Of a stretch of 64,000 nucleotides of DNA, positions 36,001-45,444 are shown piece by piece; position 1 is the stretch's first letter; each line of letters begins with the position of its first letter. Source of the DNA: Chitinophaga pinensis DSM 2588 (GTDB lineage Bacteria > Bacteroidota > Bacteroidia > Chitinophagales > Chitinophagaceae); contig NC_013132.1 in NCBI RefSeq assembly GCF_000024005.1, positions 3,652,001-3,716,000 of the forward strand. The letters run 5' to 3'. The notes below the pieces were generated by a model that saw only the letters and a program-made list of their open reading frames with translations, did no database searches and had not been told where the DNA came from. Position numbers and translations under genes: made by a program.

Positions 36001-38596
36001 TTTCTTCCAGGAAGATCGAATCCCGGATGTATTCGGATACTGTCTTGTTGGACGATATCTGTGGTACGGTATCATACAACAATGCATAACGGCTTTCCAC
36101 TACCGTGTCTTTCCATTGCTGATGCATAAACGGTTGCTCCGTGCGCATCGCAAGAAGCTGTTGTGCATTGAAAACCTTCTTTTCTTCCGCCGCATCTACG
36201 GCGCTTTTATGATAGGCGAGTTCAAGTGCATACTTTAACAACCGGTATAACTCAGCCGCTGGTCTTTCCGATAGCCCCTCGCCTGTACGTATTGCATTCA
36301 GTGATTTACTGGCCTGTGCGACCAGTGCTGCAATGTAATTCTTATGGTCAGCGGTATATTCACGGATACCTTTTTCTTCGGATAAAGGCTGATCGTCTAT
36401 CAGTTGCAGAATAGGCGCTTCCCATGGCAAGCCTAACAAGGCGGCTATCTGCGGAAGTATCTCCGTTGGATATTTGAGTGATTGTAATAAATTGACGGCA
36501 TCACTGACGATATTACTGTTGAACTGGAAGGCCGGATTAATTATACTCACCTTATTCTTCATTTCAATAAGGCTCTCCATATACCGGCGATGAAACTCCA
36601 CCGAATTAGGATGCAGCCCGATAATATCAAGCAGATCCTGGTAAGGTTGAGAAGACGTTTTTGCCACAAAAGGTACCTGGTTCAGCATATCATCCCGCCA
36701 GCGTTCATGTAGTTGTAATAAGAGCTGATAAAGCCCTCTCAGAAAGGCAGGAAAGCTTTGATTGATCACAGCGATCCCTGGCACCGGTGTTTGCGGATTA
36801 AGCCACTCCAGGCGCTGAAAAGGCGCTACAGGCAATATGCCATAAGGCTGGTTGCCGATACGGATAGCAGGCACGGCGCCTCTTCCGCTGACATAGCTAT
36901 TAAAGAATGTACGCGTATTTAGTTGTGTCTCTCCGCTAAATCCTCCCTGCATCAGTGCATCCAGTACATAACCCATTGTACCGGGCCACAGGGCGATGTT
37001 CATATTACGGGCATCTGCCTGGTCTTTCCGGTCACTGTACAGTACCTTTTTAAAGGTCGCATAGTCCAGTCCCAGCCACTCTGCCATCCACTGTCCATCG
37101 CGTTTCAGGTTGGCATCAGGGGTTTCTGTAAAACCAGCCTTTCCTTTAAAATACAGGTCGAAAGTCTTATCAGGATCTTCTGTGCCGGTATAACCGGAAT
37201 TGCTGCTGCCCGTATTGTTGGTCGGCGTACCCTGTGGTAAGAGCGTAAATCCTTTTTTACTGAAGTAATGATGATCGAATAATGTTTCCAGTTGTTGCTT
37301 ACCGGTTACCGCATCACTGCCCAGTCGCACGCCTAGTACAATCAGCCGTTGAAAGCCATTCACTTCATCGGGCGCAAGATTAATACGAAAGCCCATACCG
37401 ATACTGATCGCCTTATCAAAATCAGCGATCCATTTGATCTCTTCGGCAAATTCCATGTCATACGCCTCATTCTGTTCAAACTGCTTTTCCGCATCTTCAG
37501 AAGGGTCTGGGCTGGTAGCCAGTGTAGCCGGAATGGTCCTGCCAAATACCGGCTCCATAGCCGCATTGTTTTTATAACGGATCAATGCCAGTCTTTCAGG
37601 CAACAGATTCACCCGTGAAGCCTGTGACCAGCCATGTGCCTTACCGGCTTTGTCTGCAAGGTCCGGAAAGACGGCTACTGCTATCTTCACGTCTGCATCT
37701 TCTCTCTTCTTTATGTTGATGGGTAACCTGTCATCGAAGTTAACAGGCCGGTAGGTAGTGAAAACGGCATCCGCATTCAGCGTCGGATTAGCCGTATTGA
37801 ACTGATCTTTAATTTGTACAGACAATGCCTCATTACCATAGGCATACCATAATTTAGTGAACAGATCGAAAATCGCTGCCTGTGCACCGGCATCCCAGTT
37901 GTCAGTCGCAATCGCAAGGATAACGGCATCCTCTATGCGTAAAGGAAATACGCTGGTCGTCTCATCTGGTTTCAGTTGCCGGGTGATCCAGGCGGCCCTG
38001 CCGTCACCTGCTGCACCTACCAGTAAGGCCCATGCAGCTTTCTGTAAATTAACAACCGCAGGATCCGGATTGTCAGGATCGGCAGACGTACCGGCACTAT
38101 AATACTCCGCCCAGAAACGTGCGGCATTGTTCACTTCCTTTTCAGACAGTAAGGGCTCAAAACCATCTACCAGGCATTCATCCGGATAAACACGTACCCA
38201 TAACTGCGGAACATTATCGACAGTCTTGAACCGGGTTTCCAAACGCAAGGGAAATAAAAGGAAGGGGATCTGGTTGGAGAAGTGTGCACTCAGCTCCCTG
38301 CGGGGATCTGTGAAGAATTCAAAAGCATTCTCCAGCTGAACGAGTTGTCCGCTGATACCTTTGAACCTTTCCTGCTGTCTGCTATAGTTGTTATTCGCTG
38401 CAGATAGCTGCTTTTCCAGTGCTGCACGACGCTTTAAATACGTAGGGTTATTATCTCCTTTCTGTCTTTCCAGTGCATCGAGCTCCTGTTGCAGGCGACG
38501 TAATTGATAGGCTGCACTGTTCAGGTCCTGCCGCGCATTGTCGCGATCGTTGCGACCTTTGCTTAATTCGTTCCTGGTTTGTTCAAAATCGGCCAT
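33017..38596 (-). CDS. Giant-protein operon gene 5, 1859 aa
   Basis: Residues about 1-95 are a charged coiled coil (R-N-D-R-D-N-A-R-Q-D-L, 'RLQQELDALERQKGDNN'). From about 108, 'NQIPFLLFPLRLETRF...LWVRVYPDECLVDGFEPLLSEKEV' is a conserved opening. Around 575-590 'AIRIGNQPYGILPVAPFQRLEWL' is the second hallmark. The rest is mixed, with long helices in the last third. No membrane segment or signal peptide. Related very large proteins open with the same R-L-E-T-R-F / V-R-x-Y-P-D pattern in other phyla (from memory). Gaps to its neighbours are 16 and 9 nt, so expression is coupled. Probably structural; function unknown. Confidence 0.8.
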   Translation of the reverse strand: MADFEQTRNELSKGRNDRDNARQDLNSAAYQLRRLQQELDALERQKGDNNPTYLKRRAALEKQLSAANNNYSRQQERFKGISGQLVQLENAFEFFTDPRRELSAHFSNQIPFLLFPLRLETRFKTVDNVPQLWVRVYPDECLVDGFEPLLSEKEVNNAARFWAEYYSAGTSADPDNPDPAVVNLQKAAWALLVGAAGDGRAAWITRQLKPDETTSVFPLRIEDAVILAIATDNWDAGAQAAIFDLFTKLWYAYGNEALSVQIKDQFNTANPTLNADAVFTTYRPVNFDDRLPINIKKREDADVKIAVAVFPDLADKAGKAHGWSQASRVNLLPERLALIRYKNNAAMEPVFGRTIPATLATSPDPSEDAEKQFEQNEAYDMEFAEEIKWIADFDKAISIGMGFRINLAPDEVNGFQRLIVLGVRLGSDAVTGKQQLETLFDHHYFSKKGFTLLPQGTPTNNTGSSNSGYTGTEDPDKTFDLYFKGKAGFTETPDANLKRDGQWMAEWLGLDYATFKKVLYSDRKDQADARNMNIALWPGTMGYVLDALMQGGFSGETQLNTRTFFNSYVSGRGAVPAIRIGNQPYGILPVAPFQRLEWLNPQTPVPGIAVINQSFPAFLRGLYQLLLQLHERWRDDMLNQVPFVAKTSSQPYQDLLDIIGLHPNSVEFHRRYMESLIEMKNKVSIINPAFQFNSNIVSDAVNLLQSLKYPTEILPQIAALLGLPWEAPILQLIDDQPLSEEKGIREYTADHKNYIAALVAQASKSLNAIRTGEGLSERPAAELYRLLKYALELAYHKSAVDAAEEKKVFNAQQLLAMRTEQPFMHQQWKDTVVESRYALLYDTVPQISSNKTVSEYIRDSIFLEEIPFHSRYLASQLKALENLSDASTARLERAFVEHLDNCHYRLDAWKSGLLTLGLSDMRNNQPGAHYDNRSTGIFLGAFGWLENVKPEKNKVLTPKQIPEELKDDFNKNGDKVFVTDAANEGYIHTPSLNQGVTAAVLRNGYISHGKPDANNVLAVNLSSERIRLALSVIEGIQGGQPLPALLGYHFERTLHNRSDLTAKKIDSFIYAIRKIFPLNADQLKDTRVANTNDPSVDPDTVPITAIEARNVVHGSNLVKHVQQQTGVNRQYPFNLALPDGETVIKNAITETVLQIMDIADAIADLGIAESVHHVVMGNTERAAGVLESYSKGNYPQEPDVIRTPRSGPTLTHRVSIPFTYIATNAGGAPRALSEPSVNQWLTDILPPLNKIVCQCAYFSRADGTEKQLEISLQAIGLDPLDLLYMLNALDTQSLNELDDRLLFFIHSTADPIIDSAITFNYIEEPTDTSKLSVFQVMPLVKSLRALIVESSPLTPGDVALPNEVDKNDLPAPELSSQRVLGLRDKLAADLAAAKGTGGIVKALQDLPAFDTLTDPQAETIRQNAGTTLQRFAAFLLTLGSYGLPQTSIGGIYAQQQQWYVSLKNKVKELGDRWAQKATDYTTLLTANPVPTEAILLHLERLISSTTTTGVTLPAVQSKKNLFDLELNKLSTILATRYNSVFALIQDIRNVHTEPFDNVTLDISNELRQIPVFIYDLQVRAAELLTELETKKIPAINAILGDLPTLSPVDQAKQVEAAVRIILGDQFKLFPRYALPPSQQTEISNSWNDTNALLNHLTTTAGYLNPVEDWLHGMARVHDKMKHLENCVLIREAFGKAEGDMILHPVQLPYLTAKYHWMAMPFPQADVDLEAQNILLYTAYTPALAPPPNEVCGALADEWTEIIPATEETTGITFHYDRPNCEAPQTLLLVTPSRHTGNWDWNDLVDSLTHTLESAKLRAIGPEQFKDTPFATLLPAVIAVESLFPYSIVLDNKLHYTTIA

Positions 38597-38612
38597 GAGC
38601 TGTTTAATTAGT

Positions 38613-41600
38613 TTATTTCTTTAAAAGCATGTCTGCCGCATGTGTACACACCATCATGGGCACCTGGTAGAGGATGTAGGCAAGGTTAGCAGCGTCCACA
38701 TTGCTATCCCAGGTGATCTGCTTGTCGTCAAGATATTGGTCCCGCTGTCCTGTTTCTTCCGTGTTGTTAGAGTCAGTAACCGGCGGCGCACTGGCAGGCA
38801 GCGACAGCGGCGCCGGCAGGTTCAGTACGTCTATGGCGCCATCGCCTGGTAAGACTCTCGCCCAGTCCAGGTCATTCCAGCTGACCAGATTCTGATTGCC
38901 GCCATCTGTGGCCGTAACATCCAGTCCGAAGCGCGCCTCACCGGGTCTTTCTTTCAACACAAAGAACCATCCGGCGTTTTCTAATGTTGGATTCGCGGGT
39001 TCATTTTCTCCTTTCGCTTCATCCACCGTCAGATCAAATCCGAAGAAATAAATATCCGGGTCAATCTTCGCCTGATATAGAGGGGTACGTACCACTTCCG
39101 GATCAGGCTTTTCTTTGTCGCCTTCCGCCTGCATATGCAGACTCCGGATCAGCTTCACATCAAACTGCCCATTACTGTTCTTAGACCAGATAGCTTTATG
39201 TGCATACACGACAGTGGTGGGGTATTTCTTCAGCAACTCACCGCGTATCACCAGTACGATTTCTTCTTTTGGTGGTTCTCCTGGCGGCTGCCTATGATCG
39301 TGACCGCCCAGTTTACTGGCCCTTTTCCAGAAATGCAGTTTAGGAATGTCATAGTAAGGTTCGCGTGCAATCTCTTCTGCCTCACCCTGCAAAGCAGGAT
39401 CTTTCAACACACTGGATACGTCCCAGAACTGTCTGAAATAACTACCGCGCTGATCCGTCGGATATTCCCGCCATAACAGCTCTCTCGCAAACTCATGGTT
39501 TAGTCCCACCATATAAGACTCAATAAAACGCTGATTCGTTTCCAGTAAGGTCATGCTGTTTCGTTCTATCTTATCAACATTTGGCAGGAAGAGTTCATCA
39601 GAGATTTTCTTCAGCTCTTCATACATCGGTTTGTTGATCTTCGGATAGGCCATTGCTTCTGTGAACCTTTCCGTATCTATCTGATCTTTTATCCATGGAG
39701 GGAAGAATACCTGTTGCCAGATCCAGGCGGGTATGGTCTTTTGTGGTTGCAGTTGGGTGACGACCGTCGTCGCTACCTGTGGGAGATTAAGCTGGATCGG
39801 TACGCGTTTCGCAGGGATCTCCGCTTTTACGCCTTCGAAGAGGCGGTACATATCTTTCAGTGATTGTTTGAATTTTACGCTGTTCGCACTATCGGTATTA
39901 CCTGTAGTGGGTCTGAATGTGTCGCCTATATCGGTCAGATGGAAATCAGTGCTCTTCGGCATTTCATCCACCGTAGCAGACATGAGGTTGTCTGATGCTA
40001 CTGCTGCCGCTGCATTCAATGCTTTCGCCCATTGTGACAACAAGCGCCAGAGATAGACAAATCCAGCTGCGATCACAATGCCCACAGCCCATAATCCGCC
40101 ACCCGCTCCAAACAACAGTAACAGGAGTATGATCAGTATGGCAATGCCTAATGCTGCCAGTGGCAACCACTTGTGGCGACGCAGGAGGTCTTTGAGGAAC
40201 GGTGGAATATTCGGTTCCAGACTACCTGCTACTTTATCAACAGTCGGTAATGCTGGAGGAACCGTCTTTGGAGGCGCAGGTAGTATTTCTCCGTCATTGA
40301 CTTTTGCCACGACAGTTTCCAGCCGTAGTTTTTCACCGGCAGGTAATTGTTTTTGCAGATGAAAGGCAATGCGTCCTCTTGGTCTGACAATCCTGCGCAT
40401 GGGTGCTGACAGTATTGTATTGGGTAATACGCTTTGCCGCATATTATGGAAGACGGTCGCATTATTAAACATGATCCGCTTCTGTACAGGCGCCGTCAGC
40501 AGTAATGTTTTAGGTGCAGATACCGCATTCGCGGTTATCAGGTGCTTATTATACAAAGCGGTGGCCGCCGCCATCCCGAATTGCGCAAAACGTATTTTCT
40601 TATTGGCTTTTAAGACTTCGCCGATCTGCTCCCAGGCCGCCTCCATATAATCTTCCTGGTTCTCCTGTACCACACGTGTACCGAAATGTGCCGGAACGCG
40701 GAAGCGTGGATCAAGGTTCAGTTCATTCAACCAGTTGTAGTTATGATCTATACGGGCACCATCACGGTCTACATATACACGTTCCACCATGGCGTGCCAT
40801 TTGCCGTAAATAGGAGGGGTGATCAGCGGATCTTCATCCTCATTAGGATCAATATCCAGCTGGCTTTGTTCCTTCGCATTTACATTGGCATCCGCAGATT
40901 TCACCAGGTTATAGTCATCCGCCAGGTTTAAAAAGCCGGCCAGCTGCACCTGGAAAGGATGCAGGGCCGGCAGATTACGGATGGCCCATTTATCAAATTT
41001 TTCCTTCTTTTCAATTTCTTCATCTGTCAGCGCTTCGTCCGGTACCTGTAAGGCGCCCCCGAGACGGAGTATACCGCCCAGATTGTGCGCAGGGTCTTCC
41101 TGCCATTTCAGATTAGCGCCCGGTTTAGTCATGTCCATGACGCGTCTTCCTACACGACTGTCGGCTACTTTGGGTTTCAATAACCTCACAAGGTATTCGA
41201 AGTCCCCTTCTTTGCCGGTATTGAACTGCCAGCGATAGTAATAAGGGAATTCCACATTCGGCTGCTGCCAGCCGATATTCAATGCGGCTGCCGCAATAGC
41301 CGCAGCGTCTGCACCAAGACCTGCAAGACGTCCGCTCTCGTAAGACGGGATCACAAACGCATGATAGGGGGTACTTGGTAATAGTTTCCGTGGACACATC
41401 AGGCGCGAATACGCCATATCCGCGTTATTATTCAGCGTTGCCTGCAACTTGTCCAATGCCGCATCTACAGCTACCTGTCCGTCTACTACGATGGTACTGT
41501 CGCTGGCAGTCAGGTCGCCGTTCATATGCACATGCGCCCAGGCCCATAGCTGATCGGCTTTGGGGAAGAAGTCGCGGATGCCCGGATTGCTCAGTTTAAC

Positions 41601-42002
41601 GGCCGGCAATGGCCGTCCTGTTGTTTGTCCGACTTCGGTAAACTCACCTTCCGCCAGTACGACCAGCGAAATCCATGGATTTAAGCGCTTTCCGGTCGCT
41701 TGTACCGGCGTATAGCGCCAGGGGTAGTCTTCGCTGTAAAAGTCGAGATAAGCCAGGTAATTCGGCTCAAAATTGGTAATCCAGGGGTGAGGGTCAGTCT
41801 TAACAATCGCACGGGGATCTATGCCGACAATGTCTCCGGGGCCATAGATCTCTACCTTCTTTTGCTCAACAGGGGCAGTGGCGCTGTCACCGCGTACTTT
41901 CAGATCCACGGTAAAGGTACCGCGGGCTCCGCCGGATGATTGCAGACCGTTTGCCAGTCCCTGACGCAGGTAAGGCAGAAAGGAATAAGTTGCAATACTC
42001 AT
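38613..42002 (-). CDS. Giant-protein operon gene 4, 1129 aa, with internal TM hairpin
   Basis: Overlaps the previous gene by 4 nt (start and stop interlocked), a mark of translational coupling. Residues 1-600 are soluble and mixed, with 'WRYTPVQATGKRLNPWISLVVLAEGEF' near 95-120 and 'RRIVRPRGRIAFHLQKQ'. At about 605-650 are two adjacent membrane-length segments (LAALGIAILIILLLLLF and LWAVGIVIAAGFVYLW). Residues 650-1129 are soluble again, ending with 'GWFFVLKERPGEARFGLDVTA...NDLDWARVL', which I recall from proteins of other phyla encoded beside DUF6603 genes. A membrane hairpin in the middle of a 1100-residue chain without a signal peptide suggests anchoring to the inner membrane with both halves in the cytoplasm. 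Function unknown. Confidence 0.8.
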   Translation of the reverse strand: MSIATYSFLPYLRQGLANGLQSSGGARGTFTVDLKVRGDSATAPVEQKKVEIYGPGDIVGIDPRAIVKTDPHPWITNFEPNYLAYLDFYSEDYPWRYTPVQATGKRLNPWISLVVLAEGEFTEVGQTTGRPLPAVKLSNPGIRDFFPKADQLWAWAHVHMNGDLTASDSTIVVDGQVAVDAALDKLQATLNNNADMAYSRLMCPRKLLPSTPYHAFVIPSYESGRLAGLGADAAAIAAAALNIGWQQPNVEFPYYYRWQFNTGKEGDFEYLVRLLKPKVADSRVGRRVMDMTKPGANLKWQEDPAHNLGGILRLGGALQVPDEALTDEEIEKKEKFDKWAIRNLPALHPFQVQLAGFLNLADDYNLVKSADANVNAKEQSQLDIDPNEDEDPLITPPIYGKWHAMVERVYVDRDGARIDHNYNWLNELNLDPRFRVPAHFGTRVVQENQEDYMEAAWEQIGEVLKANKKIRFAQFGMAAATALYNKHLITANAVSAPKTLLLTAPVQKRIMFNNATVFHNMRQSVLPNTILSAPMRRIVRPRGRIAFHLQKQLPAGEKLRLETVVAKVNDGEILPAPPKTVPPALPTVDKVAGSLEPNIPPFLKDLLRRHKWLPLAALGIAILIILLLLLFGAGGGLWAVGIVIAAGFVYLWRLLSQWAKALNAAAAVASDNLMSATVDEMPKSTDFHLTDIGDTFRPTTGNTDSANSVKFKQSLKDMYRLFEGVKAEIPAKRVPIQLNLPQVATTVVTQLQPQKTIPAWIWQQVFFPPWIKDQIDTERFTEAMAYPKINKPMYEELKKISDELFLPNVDKIERNSMTLLETNQRFIESYMVGLNHEFARELLWREYPTDQRGSYFRQFWDVSSVLKDPALQGEAEEIAREPYYDIPKLHFWKRASKLGGHDHRQPPGEPPKEEIVLVIRGELLKKYPTTVVYAHKAIWSKNSNGQFDVKLIRSLHMQAEGDKEKPDPEVVRTPLYQAKIDPDIYFFGFDLTVDEAKGENEPANPTLENAGWFFVLKERPGEARFGLDVTATDGGNQNLVSWNDLDWARVLPGDGAIDVLNLPAPLSLPASAPPVTDSNNTEETGQRDQYLDDKQITWDSNVDAANLAYILYQVPMMVCTHAADMLLKK

Positions 42003-45000
42003 ACTGCTGTGGCTTCAAATGTTGGAATGACATGAATCTCTTCTATCATCCCGGGATTATTGATAAACGTTTTCTGCAGATAGTCATGTGCATGGGCTTC
42101 TGAAGCAAATACCGGTGCGCTGGACAATGGCTTATTATCATTCACGCCGGCTACTACATAACCAGGTTGTGCGACCTTAATCCTATCATCTGCCAGCGTT
42201 GGTACCATGGCTTTCTTCCTGCTGTAAGACAGTGCGGAATAGCTGACTGCATTACCGCCCAGCCAGTGGAAGAACAGGGTACCTATATTCTTAAACCAGC
42301 GGAACGCACGGCGTTTGCCATCCACATCATTGATCTTTACTTCATAGCGCACGATACGCTTTGTCACTTTAGAAGAACCTAACTGTTTGCCGGAATAGGC
42401 CAGTTCAACACCGGCATTTATTTCCTGGAAAGCAGGACGTGATAATTTATCCGCATCACTCATTTCCTGGAACTGCGCAATGGCAAATCGTTCCTGTGGA
42501 GCGACACTCGTGATGGTCAGTCCCGGACTGGCAGTTTCTACGGAGAACAGATGTGCATCCTGAACAGGATTCGCGCCTACTTTGTCCACATTGATGCCTA
42601 AAGGGATAGCGCGCTGACTGATACGCAAAGTCCCCAGCGGATGTAATACCAGCGTTTCTATTGTGGTATCCAGCTTACGCAGGGATACCAGCAGGGTCAG
42701 ATTCGCAGGGATCTCCGCTTTCCAGTTATCTGCCTTGTTGTATTCAATCACCAGGATTGGTATAGCATCGATGGCTGGCAGTTTCGGATTGTCCGCTTCA
42801 CCCCAGGTGATATCAAAGTCGACGGAAATATCAATAGAGAACAGCCAGAGGTCGATAGACAGCGTAGCTGTACCGCGCGCATTCCAGGGTGCTGGTCCGC
42901 TGAGATGTAGTTTGAGTCGTACCGTAAACACGCCCACGCCAAATACATCCATGCCCAGTGAGAAGGACATATCGATCATAAACCGGAACGGCGAGAACTG
43001 GAACAGCGCATCAAAACTGAAATCACCATGCAGATTAAAGGCGCTGATGCCATAGAAGAACTCTGCACGACAACCAAATTGCACGGTGTTGGAAGTGACG
43101 GCAAAATAGTTCTCTGCCGTAATACGCGCTACCGGCGTACGTAGTACGTCAATGTGTATACGTCTCGGATTCGGGAAAGGTAATGGCGGTGGATTGAACT
43201 GCGGATGGAAACCTCCTACGCTCAACACAAAATTCGGATTGGAACCAAAATCCATCAGCAATCCCATGTCTCCTTCCATCGTCATAAACAGGATCCGGGA
43301 GTCGAACATGGAAGCAAAGAACCAGATCCTGCTTTTGTCGAATTCCAGCGCACCGACAAAGGCTACGTTAATAGTGACGATCGGCACATTTTCGTCTGGT
43401 AGATTGATCCTTAACACGCCGATGATCGCCACATTACCCGGTATCTCGATGATAATACCAAAGGCTACACTGATCAGCGTCGGCGTACCCCAGCCCAGTT
43501 TCACCATGGGACCAATCAGGAACTTTCCTTCGTAAGGAGGGAAGTATGTCCGCAGATCACTGATAATACGCGGTGCATTGGCAACAGGGTCCGGCGGGAA
43601 CATAATACTGTTGATAGCGCCTGTACGGATACCAGATGCCAGTGGCTCCAGTAACATAGTCCGGTTTAAACCAAGTAAACCTCCCAGTCCGAGTAACGTG
43701 AATCCGAAACCTAGCTGTATACCAGTACCGAATTCCGCCGTGATGATAATGAGCAAAGAGAAGCCCGGCTTGCCATCGGGCAACTTTGTCGTAATAAGCC
43801 CGATGGCTTTGACAGTGACAATCTTAACAATGGAGAGTTCCAGCACACCGGCATATTCTCCTTTATCGAAATCAAAATAGAGGTAACCGCCACCTTTCAC
43901 GATGCCGGCATCTATCGATAAACCAACGCCTTTCGGCGGTTTGAAACCTATGTCGAAATTCAGCGGACCTGCATTGCCTTTTCGGTCGTCTGGTACACTG
44001 ATCTTGGCCTGTACGCCGAAGTTTTCTACTACGACATTCAGTGGTCCGAGACTGGCTTTGATATCTGTCGCCAGACCGATAGGGAATTCCTTTCCCTGCA
44101 TCCCGAAGGACAGATAGAGTCCGTTGATATCTATCGGACCAAGAGAAAGGTGTACGTTTAGTCGTACCTCCAGCACACTGCTGCCATGGAAGAAAAGTCC
44201 CTGAGAAGAGCTAAAGCCCATACCCAGCTCAAACTCATTTTCTATCCTGATCCCTGACAGCAACTTATTAATGAAACCATCTGCACCGGAAGTGTCAATA
44301 ATGAGTTTACCGCCCTTGATATCGCCACTGATCACAAACGGGGCAGTGGGAGCCGTACTGGTTCCAAAACTCAATTTGGTCTTGGCCTCCAGAATGAACT
44401 GTTTGACTTCCAGTCGCGAGTTACCGGGCTGTCCGAAGATGATAAAAGGTGTACCATCTGCCTTACCGGAAGTAAAGCGTACACCGTAATCACCATTGAC
44501 AGTAGCGGTAGGCGGTGCAAAGGTGATATTGCCATCCGGTTGAATGGTTACAGCAGTGGAGGCTTCAATATCTCCGCTGATCAGGGCTTCCAGTTGCCAG
44601 TCGCCTCCCTGGTTGAACGGGATACTTTTATCAACGTCTATTTTCTTCACCAACCGGATGGAGATCCCTTTTGGATTGATATCTGTTTTAGGAGAGATTT
44701 CTGCGAATAAGATATCCAGCACATTCGGGTTGACGCTGGTATCGATCACTGCCGGATAACCTGCCCAGTTGGCCAGATGCTGTAGCGCCGGGAGTAATTT
44801 ATCACCATTAAAGCTACTGGCACCCCAGTCGTAGATGCTTTTTAACTGGTCCAGCGGAGCAGACAGGAAGTCCATCAATTTATCAATATGGAACCTGTAT
44901 TCTTCAAACTCCGGCAGATTAGGATCACCAGAACCCGCATTCACCAGTTTTCGTTCTATCGCACCAATAAATTCGAGGACTTCCGGTATGACAGGGGCCT

Positions 45001-45442
45001 GTTCGATGTTACGTACAATGAGATAATCCATCAGACGCCCCGGCAGCTTCGTGGCAAAATCATTTAACACCGGACCAGGAATGCCGGTTGGGCCACTTAG
45101 TCCGTTGATGGCAGTAGCTACACCGTCAAAGCCTTTGATAGTGTTGACAATCGCCTGCGCAAGGTCTTTGGAGGCATTGAAGATATTACCGATGTTCTCC
45201 GCGTCGATAGCTGTTACCAGACTATTGATCAGCGTAGGAATCTGTTTCGCGTTATTATAGGTATCGGCAATAGCACTGGAGAAGGCAGGCACGCCGTCTG
45301 CAGCAGGTGGGAGTTGTAATCCCAGGGAAGCCAGCAGATCCCGCGCCTTTCCTCCGGCAAGCTCCTGTTCCAATGGAGACAGAAAGTGTCCGATGCCCAT
45401 GGTGATCGCCTCGAATGTACCTATTTGTCTTGCTGCTGCCAT
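41999..45442 (-). CDS. Giant-protein operon gene 3, DUF6603-like, 1147 aa
   Basis: Residues 1-260 are helical with repeated A-I-x-x-L-x-x patterns. From about 260 to 880 the chain is almost pure beta, with long alternating hydrophobic strands ('LNFDIGFKPPKGVGLSIDAGI', 'FLIGPMVKLGWGTPTLISVAFGIIIEIPG', 'FDSRILFMTMEGDMGLLMDFG', 'NYFAVTSNTVQFGCRAEFFYGISAFNLHGDFSFDALFQFSPFRFMIDMSFSLG', 'GPAPWNARGTATLSIDLWLFSIDISVDFDITWG'). These phrases match DUF6603 as I remember it. A smaller mixed domain ends the protein. No signal peptide. The beta region could be a hydrophobic groove or barrel. Function unknown. Confidence 0.82.
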   Translation of the reverse strand: MAAARQIGTFEAITMGIGHFLSPLEQELAGGKARDLLASLGLQLPPAADGVPAFSSAIADTYNNAKQIPTLINSLVTAIDAENIGNIFNASKDLAQAIVNTIKGFDGVATAINGLSGPTGIPGPVLNDFATKLPGRLMDYLIVRNIEQAPVIPEVLEFIGAIERKLVNAGSGDPNLPEFEEYRFHIDKLMDFLSAPLDQLKSIYDWGASSFNGDKLLPALQHLANWAGYPAVIDTSVNPNVLDILFAEISPKTDINPKGISIRLVKKIDVDKSIPFNQGGDWQLEALISGDIEASTAVTIQPDGNITFAPPTATVNGDYGVRFTSGKADGTPFIIFGQPGNSRLEVKQFILEAKTKLSFGTSTAPTAPFVISGDIKGGKLIIDTSGADGFINKLLSGIRIENEFELGMGFSSSQGLFFHGSSVLEVRLNVHLSLGPIDINGLYLSFGMQGKEFPIGLATDIKASLGPLNVVVENFGVQAKISVPDDRKGNAGPLNFDIGFKPPKGVGLSIDAGIVKGGGYLYFDFDKGEYAGVLELSIVKIVTVKAIGLITTKLPDGKPGFSLLIIITAEFGTGIQLGFGFTLLGLGGLLGLNRTMLLEPLASGIRTGAINSIMFPPDPVANAPRIISDLRTYFPPYEGKFLIGPMVKLGWGTPTLISVAFGIIIEIPGNVAIIGVLRINLPDENVPIVTINVAFVGALEFDKSRIWFFASMFDSRILFMTMEGDMGLLMDFGSNPNFVLSVGGFHPQFNPPPLPFPNPRRIHIDVLRTPVARITAENYFAVTSNTVQFGCRAEFFYGISAFNLHGDFSFDALFQFSPFRFMIDMSFSLGMDVFGVGVFTVRLKLHLSGPAPWNARGTATLSIDLWLFSIDISVDFDITWGEADNPKLPAIDAIPILVIEYNKADNWKAEIPANLTLLVSLRKLDTTIETLVLHPLGTLRISQRAIPLGINVDKVGANPVQDAHLFSVETASPGLTITSVAPQERFAIAQFQEMSDADKLSRPAFQEINAGVELAYSGKQLGSSKVTKRIVRYEVKINDVDGKRRAFRWFKNIGTLFFHWLGGNAVSYSALSYSRKKAMVPTLADDRIKVAQPGYVVAGVNDNKPLSSAPVFASEAHAHDYLQKTFINNPGMIEEIHVIPTFEATAV

Positions 45443-45444
45443 TG

